From positions 1-36,247 of the forward strand of contig NZ_JALPNU010000032.1 in NCBI RefSeq assembly GCF_030851345.1: a stretch of DNA of 36,247 nucleotides, given 5' to 3'. This DNA is from Marinifilum sp. D714. GTDB lineage: Bacteria > Bacteroidota > Bacteroidia > Bacteroidales > Marinifilaceae. The notes under the pieces were generated by a model, which worked only from the letters and a program-made list of their open reading frames with translations, ran no database searches and was not told the DNA's origin. This document shows, in pieces, positions 16,227 to 25,016 of the stretch. Position 1 is the stretch's first letter. The number at the start of each line of letters is the position of its first letter. Made by a program: the position numbers and the translations under genes.

Positions 16227-17348
16227 TTACTTTGTGCTAATTAGTGTTCCGTTTACAACTTGCGAATAACCTTCAGTAATGATTTTATCACCTAGTTGAA
16301 TTCCTGATTCAATTAAAGAAAGGTTGTTGTAGGTTTTTGCTATTTGGATGTAAGCTTTTACGGCAATTAAGTTTTCACCTTCTTTTTTAGCCACGTACAA
16401 ATAGCTGCCCTCAAAATCTTTCTTTACAATTATTGATGGAACTACAATGGCATTGTCAATTTCGTAATCTTTAATTTTAAGGACTGAAATTAGGTTTGGC
16501 TTAATTTTATGTCCCGGATTGTTCAGGTTAACACGAACTTTAAAACTTCTGTTTCCAGGATCAATAATATTTGAAGTACGATAAATCGATGCACTAGTAC
16601 GAAAGTTGATAGCAGGAAATTCTAATTCGGCCTTCTCGCCAGCTTTAATGTAGTTCAGGTAAGTTTCGGCAACATCGGCTTCAACATATACTTGATCGAT
16701 ATTTACCAATTGTGCAAAAGGAATGCTTGGTCCTGCCAACTCACCTTTCTTTTGGTGAATTTCATCGATAATACCATTAAATGGAGCAGTAATAATTGCC
16801 ATGTTTTTTTGAGCTTGCAATCCCTCAATTTTTCTTTCTAACGATTCTTTGCTTGATTTGGCTGTTAGGTATTCAATTTCGGAACCTATTTTTTGTTCCC
16901 AAAGTCTTTCCTGACGTTGATAAACAGTAGTTGCTAATGCTAAATTGGTTTTTGCTTCATCAATATTTCTTTGAATTTGAGCAGTATTTAATTTTCCAAT
17001 TACATCACCCTTTCTTACTTTTTGTCCTTCAACAACATCAATAGAAATGATGTTACCATTGGCCTCAGGAGTAATTGTGATATTCTTGTCAGCTTCAACA
17101 TTACCGGTTACCTGGATAAAATGTTCAAATTTAGAATTTGTGATTTCTGTAACAGCTACACTTACTGCTTCATCGGTATTGCTTTCGCTCCTAATTTCTT
17201 TTTCGAGTGCAGAGATTTTCTTTTTTAAAGTAGCAAATTCCGTTTTATATTTTTTCAATTGATCTTCCTTGCTCAATTCATTGTCTGCATTCTTGGCAGA
17301 ACATGCAAATAGTAGAGGAATAATTGTTGCAATTAATATTTTTTTCAT
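16227..17348 (-). CDS. RND efflux periplasmic adaptor (membrane fusion protein), lipoprotein
   Basis: The 373-residue protein has a lipoprotein signal (LLFACS, Cys16). A coiled-coil stretch (about 28-60) precedes a barrel-sandwich/lipoyl domain split by an alpha-helical hairpin (about 95-200; ITITPEANGNIISIDVVEGQKVRKGDVIGKL at its start, AIITAPFNGIIDEI at its end). Beta-barrel and membrane-proximal domains complete it. It bridges the RND pump and the TolC-like channel encoded on either side in the same operon. The gap to the TolC gene is 31 bp and to the pump gene 10 bp. Confidence 0.92.
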   Translation of the reverse strand: MKKILIATIIPLLFACSAKNADNELSKEDQLKKYKTEFATLKKKISALEKEIRSESNTDEAVSVAVTEITNSKFEHFIQVTGNVEADKNITITPEANGNIISIDVVEGQKVRKGDVIGKLNTAQIQRNIDEAKTNLALATTVYQRQERLWEQKIGSEIEYLTAKSSKESLERKIEGLQAQKNMAIITAPFNGIIDEIHQKKGELAGPSIPFAQLVNIDQVYVEADVAETYLNYIKAGEKAELEFPAINFRTSASIYRTSNIIDPGNRSFKVRVNLNNPGHKIKPNLISVLKIKDYEIDNAIVVPSIIVKKDFEGSYLYVAKKEGENLIAVKAYIQIAKTYNNLSLIESGIQLGDKIITEGYSQVVNGTLISTK

Positions 17349-17379
17349 CTGATTATGGTTTTTGTAGGATGTTTCTTAA

Positions 17380-18726
17380 TTATAATTTTCCAAGAGCCTT
17401 ATCAAAAGCAATTTTTGTACTCAGTAATACAAGTGTTGAATTAATGTAATTCGAATGTGCATCCAGGTATTGCTTTTCATTTTCCGACAATTCTGTGCTA
17501 GTCGAAATCCCTTCGTTAAATTTGATAATGGTTTTGTCGTATATTCTTTTAGCGATGCTTACAGCTTCCAGATTGTTTTCGTATGTTTCCTGTGCATTTA
17601 GCAAGTTCGAAAATGATAAGCTCAAATCCTTTTTTAGGTTTTGTTCTGTACTGGCCATATCATTTTCAATTTTCATGTATTCAATTCTTTGCTGCTTTAC
17701 TTTCGATCTTCTTTTACCTGCTGAAAAAATAGGCATACTTAAACGTAAACCAATAACTGAAGATTTAAACCATGGAACTTCTGATTTAAATACGTTTCGA
17801 AAATCTGTACTGGTATTTTTCCCACAATTGTAAAAAGCGGATATGGTTGGCAAATATTGAGCTTGCTCATTTCGAATCAGTAGTTTTTGCGATTTTAATT
17901 GTGTCTCCAAAATCCTATAATCAATATGAGAGGAAAAGTCATAACTACTTACTTCAGGAGTTGTTGAGCGTATTGGATCCACAAGGTTTTCAAGATTGTT
18001 GCTTAACTCAATTTTTTTCTCAATATCCATTCCCATGGTATATTTAAGAACAGTTAATGAAGTAGAAATGGCTCTTTTTGCATCTGACAATTGAGTTTTG
18101 TTTCGATTAAGATTCAATTTGATCTGATCTACATCCAATTCTTCGCGAAAACCATTTTCCCAATAGGCTTTGGTTTCGTTCAGTAACTTTTCATTGATGG
18201 CTAGATTTTCTTTTACGGTTTTATAATTGTCTTTGGCAACCAAAACGGCATAATAAGCCTGAGCAACTGCGTCTTTAATTTCAATTTCCGTTTTCTCTTT
18301 CTGATCTTTTGAAAGTTGCACGAAAACTTTAGCTGCCATTGTACCCACAATATACGAGCCGTCAAAAATTTTCTGATTCACACTAATTGAAGCAGTACTT
18401 CCATATTGCTGACCAAATTTTACAGGTGTATAACTTCCAGGTTCACCACCAAAAAATTCTGCAGGTAATAAAGACACAGCTACATCCAAATTGTTGCTAT
18501 AGTCTGCAGAAAAATCTACTTGTGGTAATCCATCGGCAATGGTTTCCCATACTTTTTTTCTAGCTACTTGTAGGTCATAATCGGTCCCCTTTACCGTATA
18601 TGAGTTTTCCAAAGCGTATTCTTGTGCTTCGGCAAGAGTGAAATTTATTTTGTCCTCAGTTTGAGCTTGTGTGGGATAACTGAACACAAGAAAAATCACT
18701 ACAAATGATAGTAGGATGTTTTTCAT
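17380..18726 (-). CDS. TolC-family outer-membrane efflux channel
   Basis: The 448-residue protein has a signal peptide (about 1-21, ending TQAQ), then two homologous halves with long helices typical of outer-membrane efflux proteins. Landmarks are FTLAEAQEYALENSYTVKG at the start of the first half, IKLNLNRNKTQLSDAKRAI, and NEGISTSTELSENEKQYLDA near the end. It forms the trimeric outer-membrane exit duct for the neighbouring RND pump. It is the second gene of the operon, 10 bp behind tetR. Confidence 0.92.
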   Translation of the reverse strand: MKNILLSFVVIFLVFSYPTQAQTEDKINFTLAEAQEYALENSYTVKGTDYDLQVARKKVWETIADGLPQVDFSADYSNNLDVAVSLLPAEFFGGEPGSYTPVKFGQQYGSTASISVNQKIFDGSYIVGTMAAKVFVQLSKDQKEKTEIEIKDAVAQAYYAVLVAKDNYKTVKENLAINEKLLNETKAYWENGFREELDVDQIKLNLNRNKTQLSDAKRAISTSLTVLKYTMGMDIEKKIELSNNLENLVDPIRSTTPEVSSYDFSSHIDYRILETQLKSQKLLIRNEQAQYLPTISAFYNCGKNTSTDFRNVFKSEVPWFKSSVIGLRLSMPIFSAGKRRSKVKQQRIEYMKIENDMASTEQNLKKDLSLSFSNLLNAQETYENNLEAVSIAKRIYDKTIIKFNEGISTSTELSENEKQYLDAHSNYINSTLVLLSTKIAFDKALGKL

Positions 18727-18736
18727 TATTTCTGAT

Positions 18737-19345
18737 CTATTTAAAATTATTTTTAACGTATTCTATTCCTTTAACTGTACAAACGCCATGTAAATGGTAA
18801 AGCCCTAGTTCTCGGTGATACTCAATATTTGAGATATCTTCTTTTTCGAGTATAAGATTATCCGATTCTGCCATATTCATATAAAAGCGAGCCATAGTTT
18901 TACTAATCCATTCTACATTGATTTCTGGTCGAAATAAACCTTCTTCTATTCCCTTTTCAAGATTTTGAGACAATTCATTTTGAAAGGTTGTAAGTTTTGC
19001 CAGGTGAAATTTGTTCCACAACTTTGGATAATATTTTCGCAAGTCATAGCGCATAGATTCGCATGAAATTGCTATCTGATTTACAATAAACTTGTAAAAT
19101 TCGATATACTGATCAATTGCATTTAAATGGCTGATTTCCTTCGATTGGAATGAAAAAAGTGGATGGTTAATTTGCCATTCCAAAGCTTGCTCAACCAAAT
19201 CGGACTTGTTTTTAAAGTGCTGATAAATGGTTTTTTTCGAGATGCCAAGTTTACTGGCAATATCATCCATGCTTACACTTTTTATTCCAAACTGAAAGAA
19301 CAACTCCCAACAAATTTCTATTATATCTGTTCTCTGATTTTTCAT
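18737..19345 (-). CDS. TetR/AcrR family regulator of the efflux operon
   Basis: The 202-residue protein has an N-terminal TetR helix-turn-helix domain (about 5-50; GIKSVSMDDIASKLGISKKTIYQHFKNKSDLV) and a helical ligand-binding domain. It is the first gene of the tetR-tolC-adaptor-pump operon, so it probably represses its own promoter and is released by a pump substrate. The ATG follows the promoter element TATCTTTG after only four bases (CTAG), so the message is probably leaderless. Confidence 0.9.
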   Translation of the reverse strand: MKNQRTDIIEICWELFFQFGIKSVSMDDIASKLGISKKTIYQHFKNKSDLVEQALEWQINHPLFSFQSKEISHLNAIDQYIEFYKFIVNQIAISCESMRYDLRKYYPKLWNKFHLAKLTTFQNELSQNLEKGIEEGLFRPEINVEWISKTMARFYMNMAESDNLILEKEDISNIEYHRELGLYHLHGVCTVKGIEYVKNNFK

Positions 19346-19349
19346 CTAG

Positions 19350-19383
19350 CAAAGATAATCACATAACACTGTGGAAACTCAAA
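19350..19383 (-). promoter_or_regulatory. Efflux-operon promoter giving a leaderless tetR message
   Basis: On the minus strand TTTG (19383-19380), a 22-bp spacer and TATCTTTG (19357-19350) match the Bacteroidota promoter. Only CTAG separates the -7 element from the tetR ATG, so transcription should start at or next to the start codon. Confidence 0.55.
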
Positions 19384-19625
19384 ATGTTCTTTAAGTTTCC
19401 TAATGTTTCTGTTAAATTTTGTTAACATTCAGCATTTCAACACTTCAAACTCATTTGATAAGCTAAAAATAGACTTATAAAAAAGCATATTAAGCCATAA
19501 ATAGGTAACCATTTCATTTTTATCGGTAAGTGGTATTTTTTATTCGGTTTTAACATTTTTCAAAAATTATTCCGATTTTATAATAAATTGAAGAATTTTA
19601 CGCTTTCTATTTAAAGCTATAACCT

Positions 19626-20486
19626 ATGAGAAAGTTAATTTTTTTATTCTTGGTAAGTACTTTCTATATATCAGCGGCATATGCTCAGGTGCCGTTAGTT
19701 GGAGGTGAGAGAATTGATTATTACAGTTCCTGGACAGATAGAGGTGCAAAAGTTGTTCCAATGGGCGAAATACACTTAAGTGCTTTGGCCAAAAGTAGGT
19801 ATGGTAATTATCCCAAAACTGAATTGAATTCAGAATTATTACTTTTTCCATTGGCGCCAAATATTGGATTTAAACATCAATGGTTTGGGAAGAATACCAT
19901 TTTATCTAGTCAGCATACCTTTTATTATCCCACTTTAGGATTAAAATGGGCAAAAAGTTCAGGTTTTAAGGATCAGATTCCCGAAACTGCTAATGTTCCG
20001 CATATATTCACATTCAGAAATGAATTGATATTAAGTCGAATACTTAATCCACAACCTGAAGATTGTTTTATTCGCACACCAGACTTGGTATTAACAGCTC
20101 GTGTTGGTTTCGATTTCTCATTAAAGGCAGGCGATGATAATTTTCCAAAGTTGGATTACTATTTCTTGTATCAACGATCGGGTTCTTACTACGATGATCA
20201 GAAAGTGTATTTTGCAGGATTAGAGTTGGCAGGAAATGTTTACCGAAATTTTAATTTTTCAATTTCGGCCGATTACTACAATATCGATTTTGGAGGAGAA
20301 TATGCAGTAGAGAGTCAAGGGAAAATACATTGGCATAAAAACAGTAAGTTTTCGGTATCGGCTGGATACAAAACTTATTATTTAAATAATGATACAAAAA
20401 CACAATTGTTCTTAATGCCTGTAGTCGATTTGGTATTCAAATTAAATCATCGTAAAAAACTGCAAAGGGGATTGTTCAAAAAATAA
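19626..20486 (+). CDS. Unknown exported, probably outer-membrane beta-barrel protein
   Basis: I do not recognise this family. The 286-residue product has a signal peptide (about 1-20, ending AYAQ). The rest is rich in aromatic and alternating polar/hydrophobic stretches (FNFSISADYYNIDFGG, KFSVSAGYKTYYL, QLFLMPVVDLVFKLN) that look like antiparallel barrel strands. It ends with a basic tail (LNHRKKLQRGLFKK), unlike the usual aromatic C-terminus of outer-membrane barrels, so a short periplasmic extension is possible. It is divergent from the efflux operon, with 280 bp between them, and convergent with the acyl-CoA ligase. Confidence 0.7.
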   Translation: MRKLIFLFLVSTFYISAAYAQVPLVGGERIDYYSSWTDRGAKVVPMGEIHLSALAKSRYGNYPKTELNSELLLFPLAPNIGFKHQWFGKNTILSSQHTFYYPTLGLKWAKSSGFKDQIPETANVPHIFTFRNELILSRILNPQPEDCFIRTPDLVLTARVGFDFSLKAGDDNFPKLDYYFLYQRSGSYYDDQKVYFAGLELAGNVYRNFNFSISADYYNIDFGGEYAVESQGKIHWHKNSKFSVSAGYKTYYLNNDTKTQLFLMPVVDLVFKLNHRKKLQRGLFKK

Positions 20487-20508
20487 GCCGATCTAAACAG
20501 ATCGGCTT
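20485..20508. terminator. Bidirectional terminator between convergent genes
   Basis: AAGCCGATCT (20485-20494), loop AAAC and AGATCGGCTT (20499-20508) make a perfect 10-bp stem with A/T runs on both sides. It serves the 19626 gene and the acyl-CoA ligase. Confidence 0.85.
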
Positions 20509-20514
20509 TCTTTA

Positions 20515-22173
20515 TTATTCGCGATACAAATTTGTATACAAATATCGTTTAATATTTCGCTTAGGAGTTTTCTTAAATTCTTCGGGGAACAGGATGATTC
20601 TCGAAACTTTCATGTAAGCCGGTAAATCCTTGTTAATAATCTGCTTGTCCTTATCTAAAGCTTGTTGAATTTCATCTTTATTCAATCCTTCGGCATCACA
20701 AGCTTCGTAATCAGGATAGATTAAAGCAATTAGTTTGTGATCTTTATCATCGGTAACAATACATTCCTGAACAAATGGCATATTGTTCAAAGCCGCTTCA
20801 ATTTCTTCGGGGTAAATGTTCTGTCCCGATGGTCCTAAAAGCATGTTTTTACTTCTACCACGTATATATATTGTATCGTCGGCATCAACTACTCCCAAAT
20901 CACCGGTACGTAACCAACCATCTTCGGTCATGGCCTCGGCAGTAGCTTCAGGATTTTTGTAGTAACCTTTCATTACATTATCACCTTTCACCTGAATTTC
21001 GCCAACCACTTTATTAGGATCTTTCGAATCGATACGAACCTGCATGCGATCAACTACCTCACCACATGAGTGAGAACGGAATTTTTGTGTAGGACTGTAA
21101 CTAATTAACGGACCACATTCTGTCATTCCATATCCAACAGTGAAAGGGAATTCGATTTTCTTCAGGAAATCTTCAACTTCTTTGTTTAAAGCAGCACCTC
21201 CAATAATTACCTCAATAAAATTACCTCCAAAGGTTTCGATCAATGAGGTTCTTATTTTCTTATAGATTTTCTTTTCCAACAAAGGAATCTTAAGCATTAG
21301 TTTTACCCTGCGGCTTTCCAATACTGGAAGAATTCTTTTCTTGTAGATTTTCTCCATAATCAGGGGAACCAAGCAAATGAGCTTTGGTTGTACATCCTGA
21401 AAAGCTTTGGTAATGATCTGTGGAGTAGGAACACGTGATAAAAATACCACATGACATCCACAGCAGAACTCGGTTAAGAATTCGAATAAACAACCGAATA
21501 CATGGGCCAATGGTAAAAATGAAACTACCTTATCTTGTGGTCTTAAATCAATATAATCAAAACCAATTTTTACGTTTGAGTACAAACTTTTAAAAGGCAA
21601 CATTACTCCTTTCGAAAATCCCGAAGTTCCTGAAGTATAAGAAAGAACAGCGATATCATCTTCTTTTGGATCGGCAAAGTTTAATTTGGCCTTACTTATT
21701 GCGATTTCCTTCGATTTTTTATTTGCTTTTTCTACTGCCTTATTTAGTTTATCGCATGATGAGCAAAGTGGTTCAAATTCTCCAAGAGAAATGATTCCCA
21801 TCAATTTTTTCATTTTGTCATCATCAATCTTATTGAAAATGTTTTCGGTGGCAAAAAGTAATTTCGACTCCGAATGAGTAACAATATGATGTATATCACT
21901 TGAGTTAAAATCAGGCAGAATAGGAACAATAACAGCACCATAAGTAAGGGTACCCAAATAGGTAACTGCCCAGTTGTTTAGGTTGCGACCTATAACGGCC
22001 ACCTTATCACCTTTTTTTATCCCTAGTTCTTTAAACAGAAAGTGCATCCATTGAATTCTTTGGGCTACTTCCTGAAATGTAATTGTATCTTTTTGGTAGT
22101 TTGTAAAAGCTGGATGTTCCCAGTTTTTCTGAATCGTTTCCTGAATGGAACTGACTAACTTATTTTGAATCAT
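20515..22173 (-). CDS. AMP-binding acyl-CoA ligase (long-chain fatty acid type)
   Basis: The 552-residue enzyme belongs to the adenylate-forming superfamily and would activate a carboxylate (probably a long-chain fatty acid) to acyl-AMP and then acyl-CoA. Motifs seen are the phosphate loop SYTSGTSGFSKGVM (about 178-191), GYGMTECGP, the GWLRTGDLG motif with its adenylate-binding Asp, the hinge region GRSKNMLLGPSGQNIYPEEIE, and Lys residues of TPKRNIKRYLY near the C-terminus in place of the more usual PKTxxGKIxR. The length is complete. It is monocistronic, and a dyad at 22191-22218 overlaps the probable promoter. Substrate specificity cannot be read from sequence. Confidence 0.88.
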   Translation of the reverse strand: MIQNKLVSSIQETIQKNWEHPAFTNYQKDTITFQEVAQRIQWMHFLFKELGIKKGDKVAVIGRNLNNWAVTYLGTLTYGAVIVPILPDFNSSDIHHIVTHSESKLLFATENIFNKIDDDKMKKLMGIISLGEFEPLCSSCDKLNKAVEKANKKSKEIAISKAKLNFADPKEDDIAVLSYTSGTSGFSKGVMLPFKSLYSNVKIGFDYIDLRPQDKVVSFLPLAHVFGCLFEFLTEFCCGCHVVFLSRVPTPQIITKAFQDVQPKLICLVPLIMEKIYKKRILPVLESRRVKLMLKIPLLEKKIYKKIRTSLIETFGGNFIEVIIGGAALNKEVEDFLKKIEFPFTVGYGMTECGPLISYSPTQKFRSHSCGEVVDRMQVRIDSKDPNKVVGEIQVKGDNVMKGYYKNPEATAEAMTEDGWLRTGDLGVVDADDTIYIRGRSKNMLLGPSGQNIYPEEIEAALNNMPFVQECIVTDDKDHKLIALIYPDYEACDAEGLNKDEIQQALDKDKQIINKDLPAYMKVSRIILFPEEFKKTPKRNIKRYLYTNLYRE

Positions 22174-22190
22174 TGATTTACTTTGATTGA

Positions 22191-22218
22191 TGCAAGATCT
22201 AAAGATAGTAATCTTGCA
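22191..22218 (-). promoter_or_regulatory. Operator-like dyad over the acyl-CoA ligase promoter
   Basis: TGCAAGAT (22191-22198) and ATCTTGCA (22211-22218) form a perfect 8-bp inverted repeat with a 12-bp spacer, 18 bp upstream of the start codon. TATCTTTA (minus strand, 22207-22200), one mismatch from TAnnTTTG, lies between the arms. This fits a repressor site, but an RNA hairpin in the leader is an alternative. Confidence 0.4.
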
Positions 22219-22370
22219 AAAAAATCATAAACCCGAAATATGTTATTTTCTAATCTTGGAGATAATGTTCCAGAAAATCAATTATTTATGAAATAGTAAA
22301 AAATCTGGAAAAAAATATTTATTAGCGCATTAAAGGGGGTTATATACTAATTGATGACTTTAGTAATGAT

Positions 22371-22766
22371 TCATTTTTTCGTAGGCAACTTCTTAAAGCT
22401 AGTATTTTGCAAATCTTTCTTTACTCTTGTACTTGGTCGAAACGCCATCTTTACCCCTTTAACATTGTAGCGACTAACTTTCTCTGGAGAGTCTGATCCT
22501 TCAGCATTAATATGCAATGAGAATGTGCCCAAATCACCTAGTTCAACAGAACAATTATCTTTTAAATAATGCGGAATTAAGCTGGTAAATGCTTCCAAAA
22601 CTCCAATTACATCAATGGTACTAAAGGTTGACATTTGAGAAATATCCTCAGCCAAATCTCTTAAATCCTTTTTGGCTCTTTTGGTAATTCTTGGATAATA
22701 AGGTTTACAATCTTCTTCCTTTTTACTAGGAGGAACTATTTTTACCACATTGTATTCAACACTCAT
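22371..22766 (-). CDS. HU-family DNA-binding protein
   Basis: The 131-residue protein belongs to the extended HU/IHF-like group common in Bacteroidota. After a charged N-terminal segment comes the helical dimerisation part (about 28-75; DLAEDISQMSTFSTIDVIGVLEAF). The beta-arm region follows (about 76-115; VELGDLGTFSLHINAEGSDS, with the GxLGTF-type signature), and then a basic tail (RPSTRVKKDLQ, KKLPTKK). It probably bends DNA as a dimer. It is monocistronic. Upstream lie three 22-bp direct repeats (22833-22898), which may control it. A possible -7 element, TAGTTTTA, is on the minus strand at 22811-22804. Confidence 0.82.
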   Translation of the reverse strand: MSVEYNVVKIVPPSKKEEDCKPYYPRITKRAKKDLRDLAEDISQMSTFSTIDVIGVLEAFTSLIPHYLKDNCSVELGDLGTFSLHINAEGSDSPEKVSRYNVKGVKMAFRPSTRVKKDLQNTSFKKLPTKK

Positions 22767-22832
22767 ACAGTATCTTTACTTTAAAATGAAATTAGGTTTT
22801 AATTAAAACTACCTTAAGTTATTAAAATTTGA

Positions 22833-22898
22833 GCATGGTAAAAAATAATTATTAGCATGGTGAAAGTTGATTATTACCATGGTAATAATTATAAAACC
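22833..22898. repeat. Three tandem 22-bp repeats with a 20-bp palindrome
   Basis: CATGGT occurs at 22834, 22856 and 22878, a constant 22-bp step. Units 1 (22833-22854) and 2 (22855-22876) are identical at 18 of 22 positions (GCATGGT...ATTATTA); unit 3 (22877-22898) keeps CCATGGT. The junction of units 2 and 3 forms a perfect 20-bp palindrome at 22870-22889 centred on CCATGG. It lies 67 bp upstream of the HU-like start and about 390 bp upstream of asnS. The remainder of the 22767-23131 stretch holds no gene that I can support. Confidence 0.75.
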
Positions 22899-23131
22899 TA
22901 AGTACGTTTAATTGCTTTTGTACGTAAGTTTTGTTTAAAAGCAAGGTATCTAATGTAATCAAACCCTTATTATAGGAATTGAATTGATAGATATACCGAT
23001 TTGCTAACTCTGATTTGAGGATTTACGAAAGCAGGTATTGTAATGTGGAATAAATGATATAGACAATAAATCTATTTCCTCTTTTTTTCAATTAATTAGC
23101 ACAGAGTAAACCGTATTGCAATCAATTTTTA

Positions 23132-23139
23132 TATTTTTG
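23132..23139 (+). promoter_or_regulatory. Probable asnS -7 element
   Basis: TATTTTTG matches TAnnTTTG. A TTG at 23116-23118 is too close (13 bp) to be a normal -33 element. The predicted start near 23145 would give asnS a leader of about 146 bases. Confidence 0.35.
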
Positions 23140-23169
23140 TAGTTCGATTTTGCGTAAAGTGATTTTTAG

Positions 23170-23265
23170 ATGCATTATCGTTCACAAATAGAAATATTTA
23201 GAATAAGTTATTCTTGTTTGAGAATGGGAATAACTGAGGGCTGTCAGCTTGGTGCTGCTAGCTAA
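23170..23265 (+). promoter_or_regulatory. asnS leader: 31-codon ORF ending in a stable hairpin
   Basis: An ATG frame of 31 codons (begins MHYRSQIEIF, ends GCQLGAAS) starts about 25 bases after the presumed transcription start. Its last codons form a hairpin: GGCTGTCAGC (23239-23248), loop TTGGT, GCTGCTAGCT (23254-23263), pairing at nine of ten positions with two G-U pairs. The stem includes the first base of the TAA stop and ends 28 bases before the asnS ATG. The segment is clearly more GC-rich than its surroundings. No Asn codon is in the ORF, so classical attenuation by Asn starvation is not supported. Confidence 0.35.
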
Positions 23266-23291
23266 AAAAGTCTCATTAAGTATTAATTAAA

Positions 23292-24737
23292 ATGGAACAG
23301 AAAAGAATTAAGATCAAAGAGCTGTTGGCTTCTGCAGAAGCAGGCAGTACGGTGAATGTGAAAGGATGGGTAAGAACAAAGCGCGGTAACAAGCAAATTA
23401 ATTTCGTGGCTTTAAATGATGGTTCTACTATTCAAAATCTTCAGGTAGTTGTTGATGTTCCTAATTTTAATGAGGACTTGTTGAAAAAAATCACAACTGG
23501 TGCAGCCATTTCGGTTGATGGAGAAATTATTGAATCGCAAGGTAGTGGACAATCTGTTGAGATTGCTGCTAAAAATATTGAGATTTTAGGTGTTGCTGAT
23601 CCTGAAAAGTATCCGTTACAACCTAAAAAACACTCTTTAGAGTTCTTAAGAGAAAAAGCGCATTTGCGTTTCCGCACCAATACATTTAGTGCAGTATTCC
23701 GTATTCGTCATGCAATGGCTTATGCAGTACATGAGTTCTTTAACAAGAAAGGATTCTACTACATGCATACTCCATTAATTACCGGTTCGGATGCCGAGGG
23801 TGCTGGCGAAATGTTTAGAGTATCAACTCTTGATCCTAAAAATCTGCCTTTAAACGAGGATGGAACAATCAACTATAAAGAAGATTTCTTTGGAAAAGAA
23901 ACCAACCTTACCGTTTCTGGTCAGCTAGAAGGTGAGTTGGGAGCTATGGCTTTGGGTGAGATTTACACTTTTGGTCCTACTTTCCGTGCCGAAAACTCAA
24001 ACACAACTCGTCACTTGGCTGAGTTCTGGATGATTGAGCCTGAAATGGCATTCTATGATATCAAAGATAACATGGATTTGGCTGAAGAATTCTTGAAGTA
24101 TATGATTAAATATGCTTTGGATAACTGTATGGATGACCTTCAATTCTTAAGCAAGCGCTTGCAAGAAGAAGAAAAAGGTTTAAAAGCAGAAGATCGTCAG
24201 ATGGAGTTGATCGAAAAATTGAAGTTTGTATTGGAGAACGACTTTGTTCGTTTGACTTATACTGAGGCTATTGATATTCTTCGTAACTCTAAGCCAAACA
24301 AGAAGAAGAAATTCCAGTACTTGATTGAAGGTTGGGGAGCTGACTTACAATCGGAGCATGAAAGATATTTGGTTGAGAAGAAATTCAAGAAACCAGTTAT
24401 CTTGATCGATTATCCTAAAGATATTAAGGCATTCTACATGAAGCAGAACGACGATGGAAAAACGGTTGCTGCAATGGATATCTTGTTCCCAGGAATTGGT
24501 GAAATTGTTGGTGGATCGCAACGTGAGGAAGATCTTGACAAATTAATGACCAGAATGAAAGAAATGGATGTTCCTGCTGAAGAAATGGATTGGTACTTGG
24601 ATACTCGTCGTTTCGGATCTGCAACTCACTCGGGTTTTGGTCTTGGTTTTGAAAGAATGATGTTGTTTGTTACTGGTATGGGTAACATCCGTGACGTAAT
24701 TCCGTTCCCAAGAACTCCAAAGAATGCAGAGTTCTAG
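23292..24737 (+). CDS. asnS: Asparaginyl-tRNA synthetase
   Basis: The 481-residue class II enzyme attaches asparagine to tRNA(Asn) in the cytoplasm. The N-terminal OB-fold anticodon-binding domain (about 10-105; [23 protein letters not shown]) is followed by the catalytic core: motif 1 near 135-165, motif 2 around [22 protein letters not shown], and motif 3 with GFGLGFERM near 450. [14 protein letters not shown] with Glu after the H-L-A stretch and the C-terminal [10 protein letters not shown] are typical of AsnS as opposed to AspS. It is complete and monocistronic, with its own terminator. Confidence 0.96.
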   Translation: MEQKRIKIKELLASAEAGSTVNVKGWVRTKRGNKQINFVALNDGSTIQNLQVVVDVPNFNEDLLKKITTGAAISVDGEIIESQGSGQSVEIAAKNIEILGVADPEKYPLQPKKHSLEFLREKAHLRFRTNTFSAVFRIRHAMAYAVHEFFNKKGFYYMHTPLITGSDAEGAGEMFRVSTLDPKNLPLNEDGTINYKEDFFGKETNLTVSGQLEGELGAMALGEIYTFGPTFRAENSNTTRHLAEFWMIEPEMAFYDIKDNMDLAEEFLKYMIKYALDNCMDDLQFLSKRLQEEEKGLKAEDRQMELIEKLKFVLENDFVRLTYTEAIDILRNSKPNKKKKFQYLIEGWGADLQSEHERYLVEKKFKKPVILIDYPKDIKAFYMKQNDDGKTVAAMDILFPGIGEIVGGSQREEDLDKLMTRMKEMDVPAEEMDWYLDTRRFGSATHSGFGLGFERMMLFVTGMGNIRDVIPFPRTPKNAEF

Positions 24738-24806
24738 TAGAAATATCGATTAATTTGACGCTCTCACTCTCAGTGAGGGTATCGGTAAAAAGATATATAA
24801 TATATT

Positions 24807-24838
24807 AAGCCGTGTCACTTTTGTGATGCGGTTTTTTT
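24807..24838 (+). terminator. asnS terminator
   Basis: AAGCCGTGTCAC (24807-24818) pairs with GTGATGCGGTTT (24823-24834), with two adjacent G-U pairs, followed by a T run to 24838. A smaller hairpin at 24762-24780 has no T run. Confidence 0.75.
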
Positions 24839-24840
24839 AT

Positions 24841-25016
24841 AATTACGAATTAGCAATTACGATATTGTCTTGTTTTATGAATCAAGCACCAGAGGTGCGT
24901 CATCTTTGTAGCCCAGTTCATAGTGAGAGGAACGAACGAAGGGCTGGGAAAAAATATAAGAATAAAAATCGTCGCAACAGCATAGTAGAGATAAGAGTTT
25001 TGGTTTCCTGCGACGA
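24841..25016. repeat. REP-like cluster of short hairpins in a gene-free stretch
   Basis: The 24841-25285 interval has no credible gene. It opens with a redundant AATTACGAATT stretch (24841-24861). Then come a tight hairpin GCACC-AGA-GGTGC (24886-24898), an imperfect nested stem CCCAG/CTGGG (24912-24916 with 24944-24948) with inner GTTC/GAAC, and a perfect 8-bp inverted repeat TCGTCGCA/TGCGACGA (24969-24976 with 25009-25016). It resembles intergenic repeats seen in Bacteroidota genomes. From 25017 to 25285 I see only AT-rich sequence and possible decayed repeat fragments. Confidence 0.45.
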
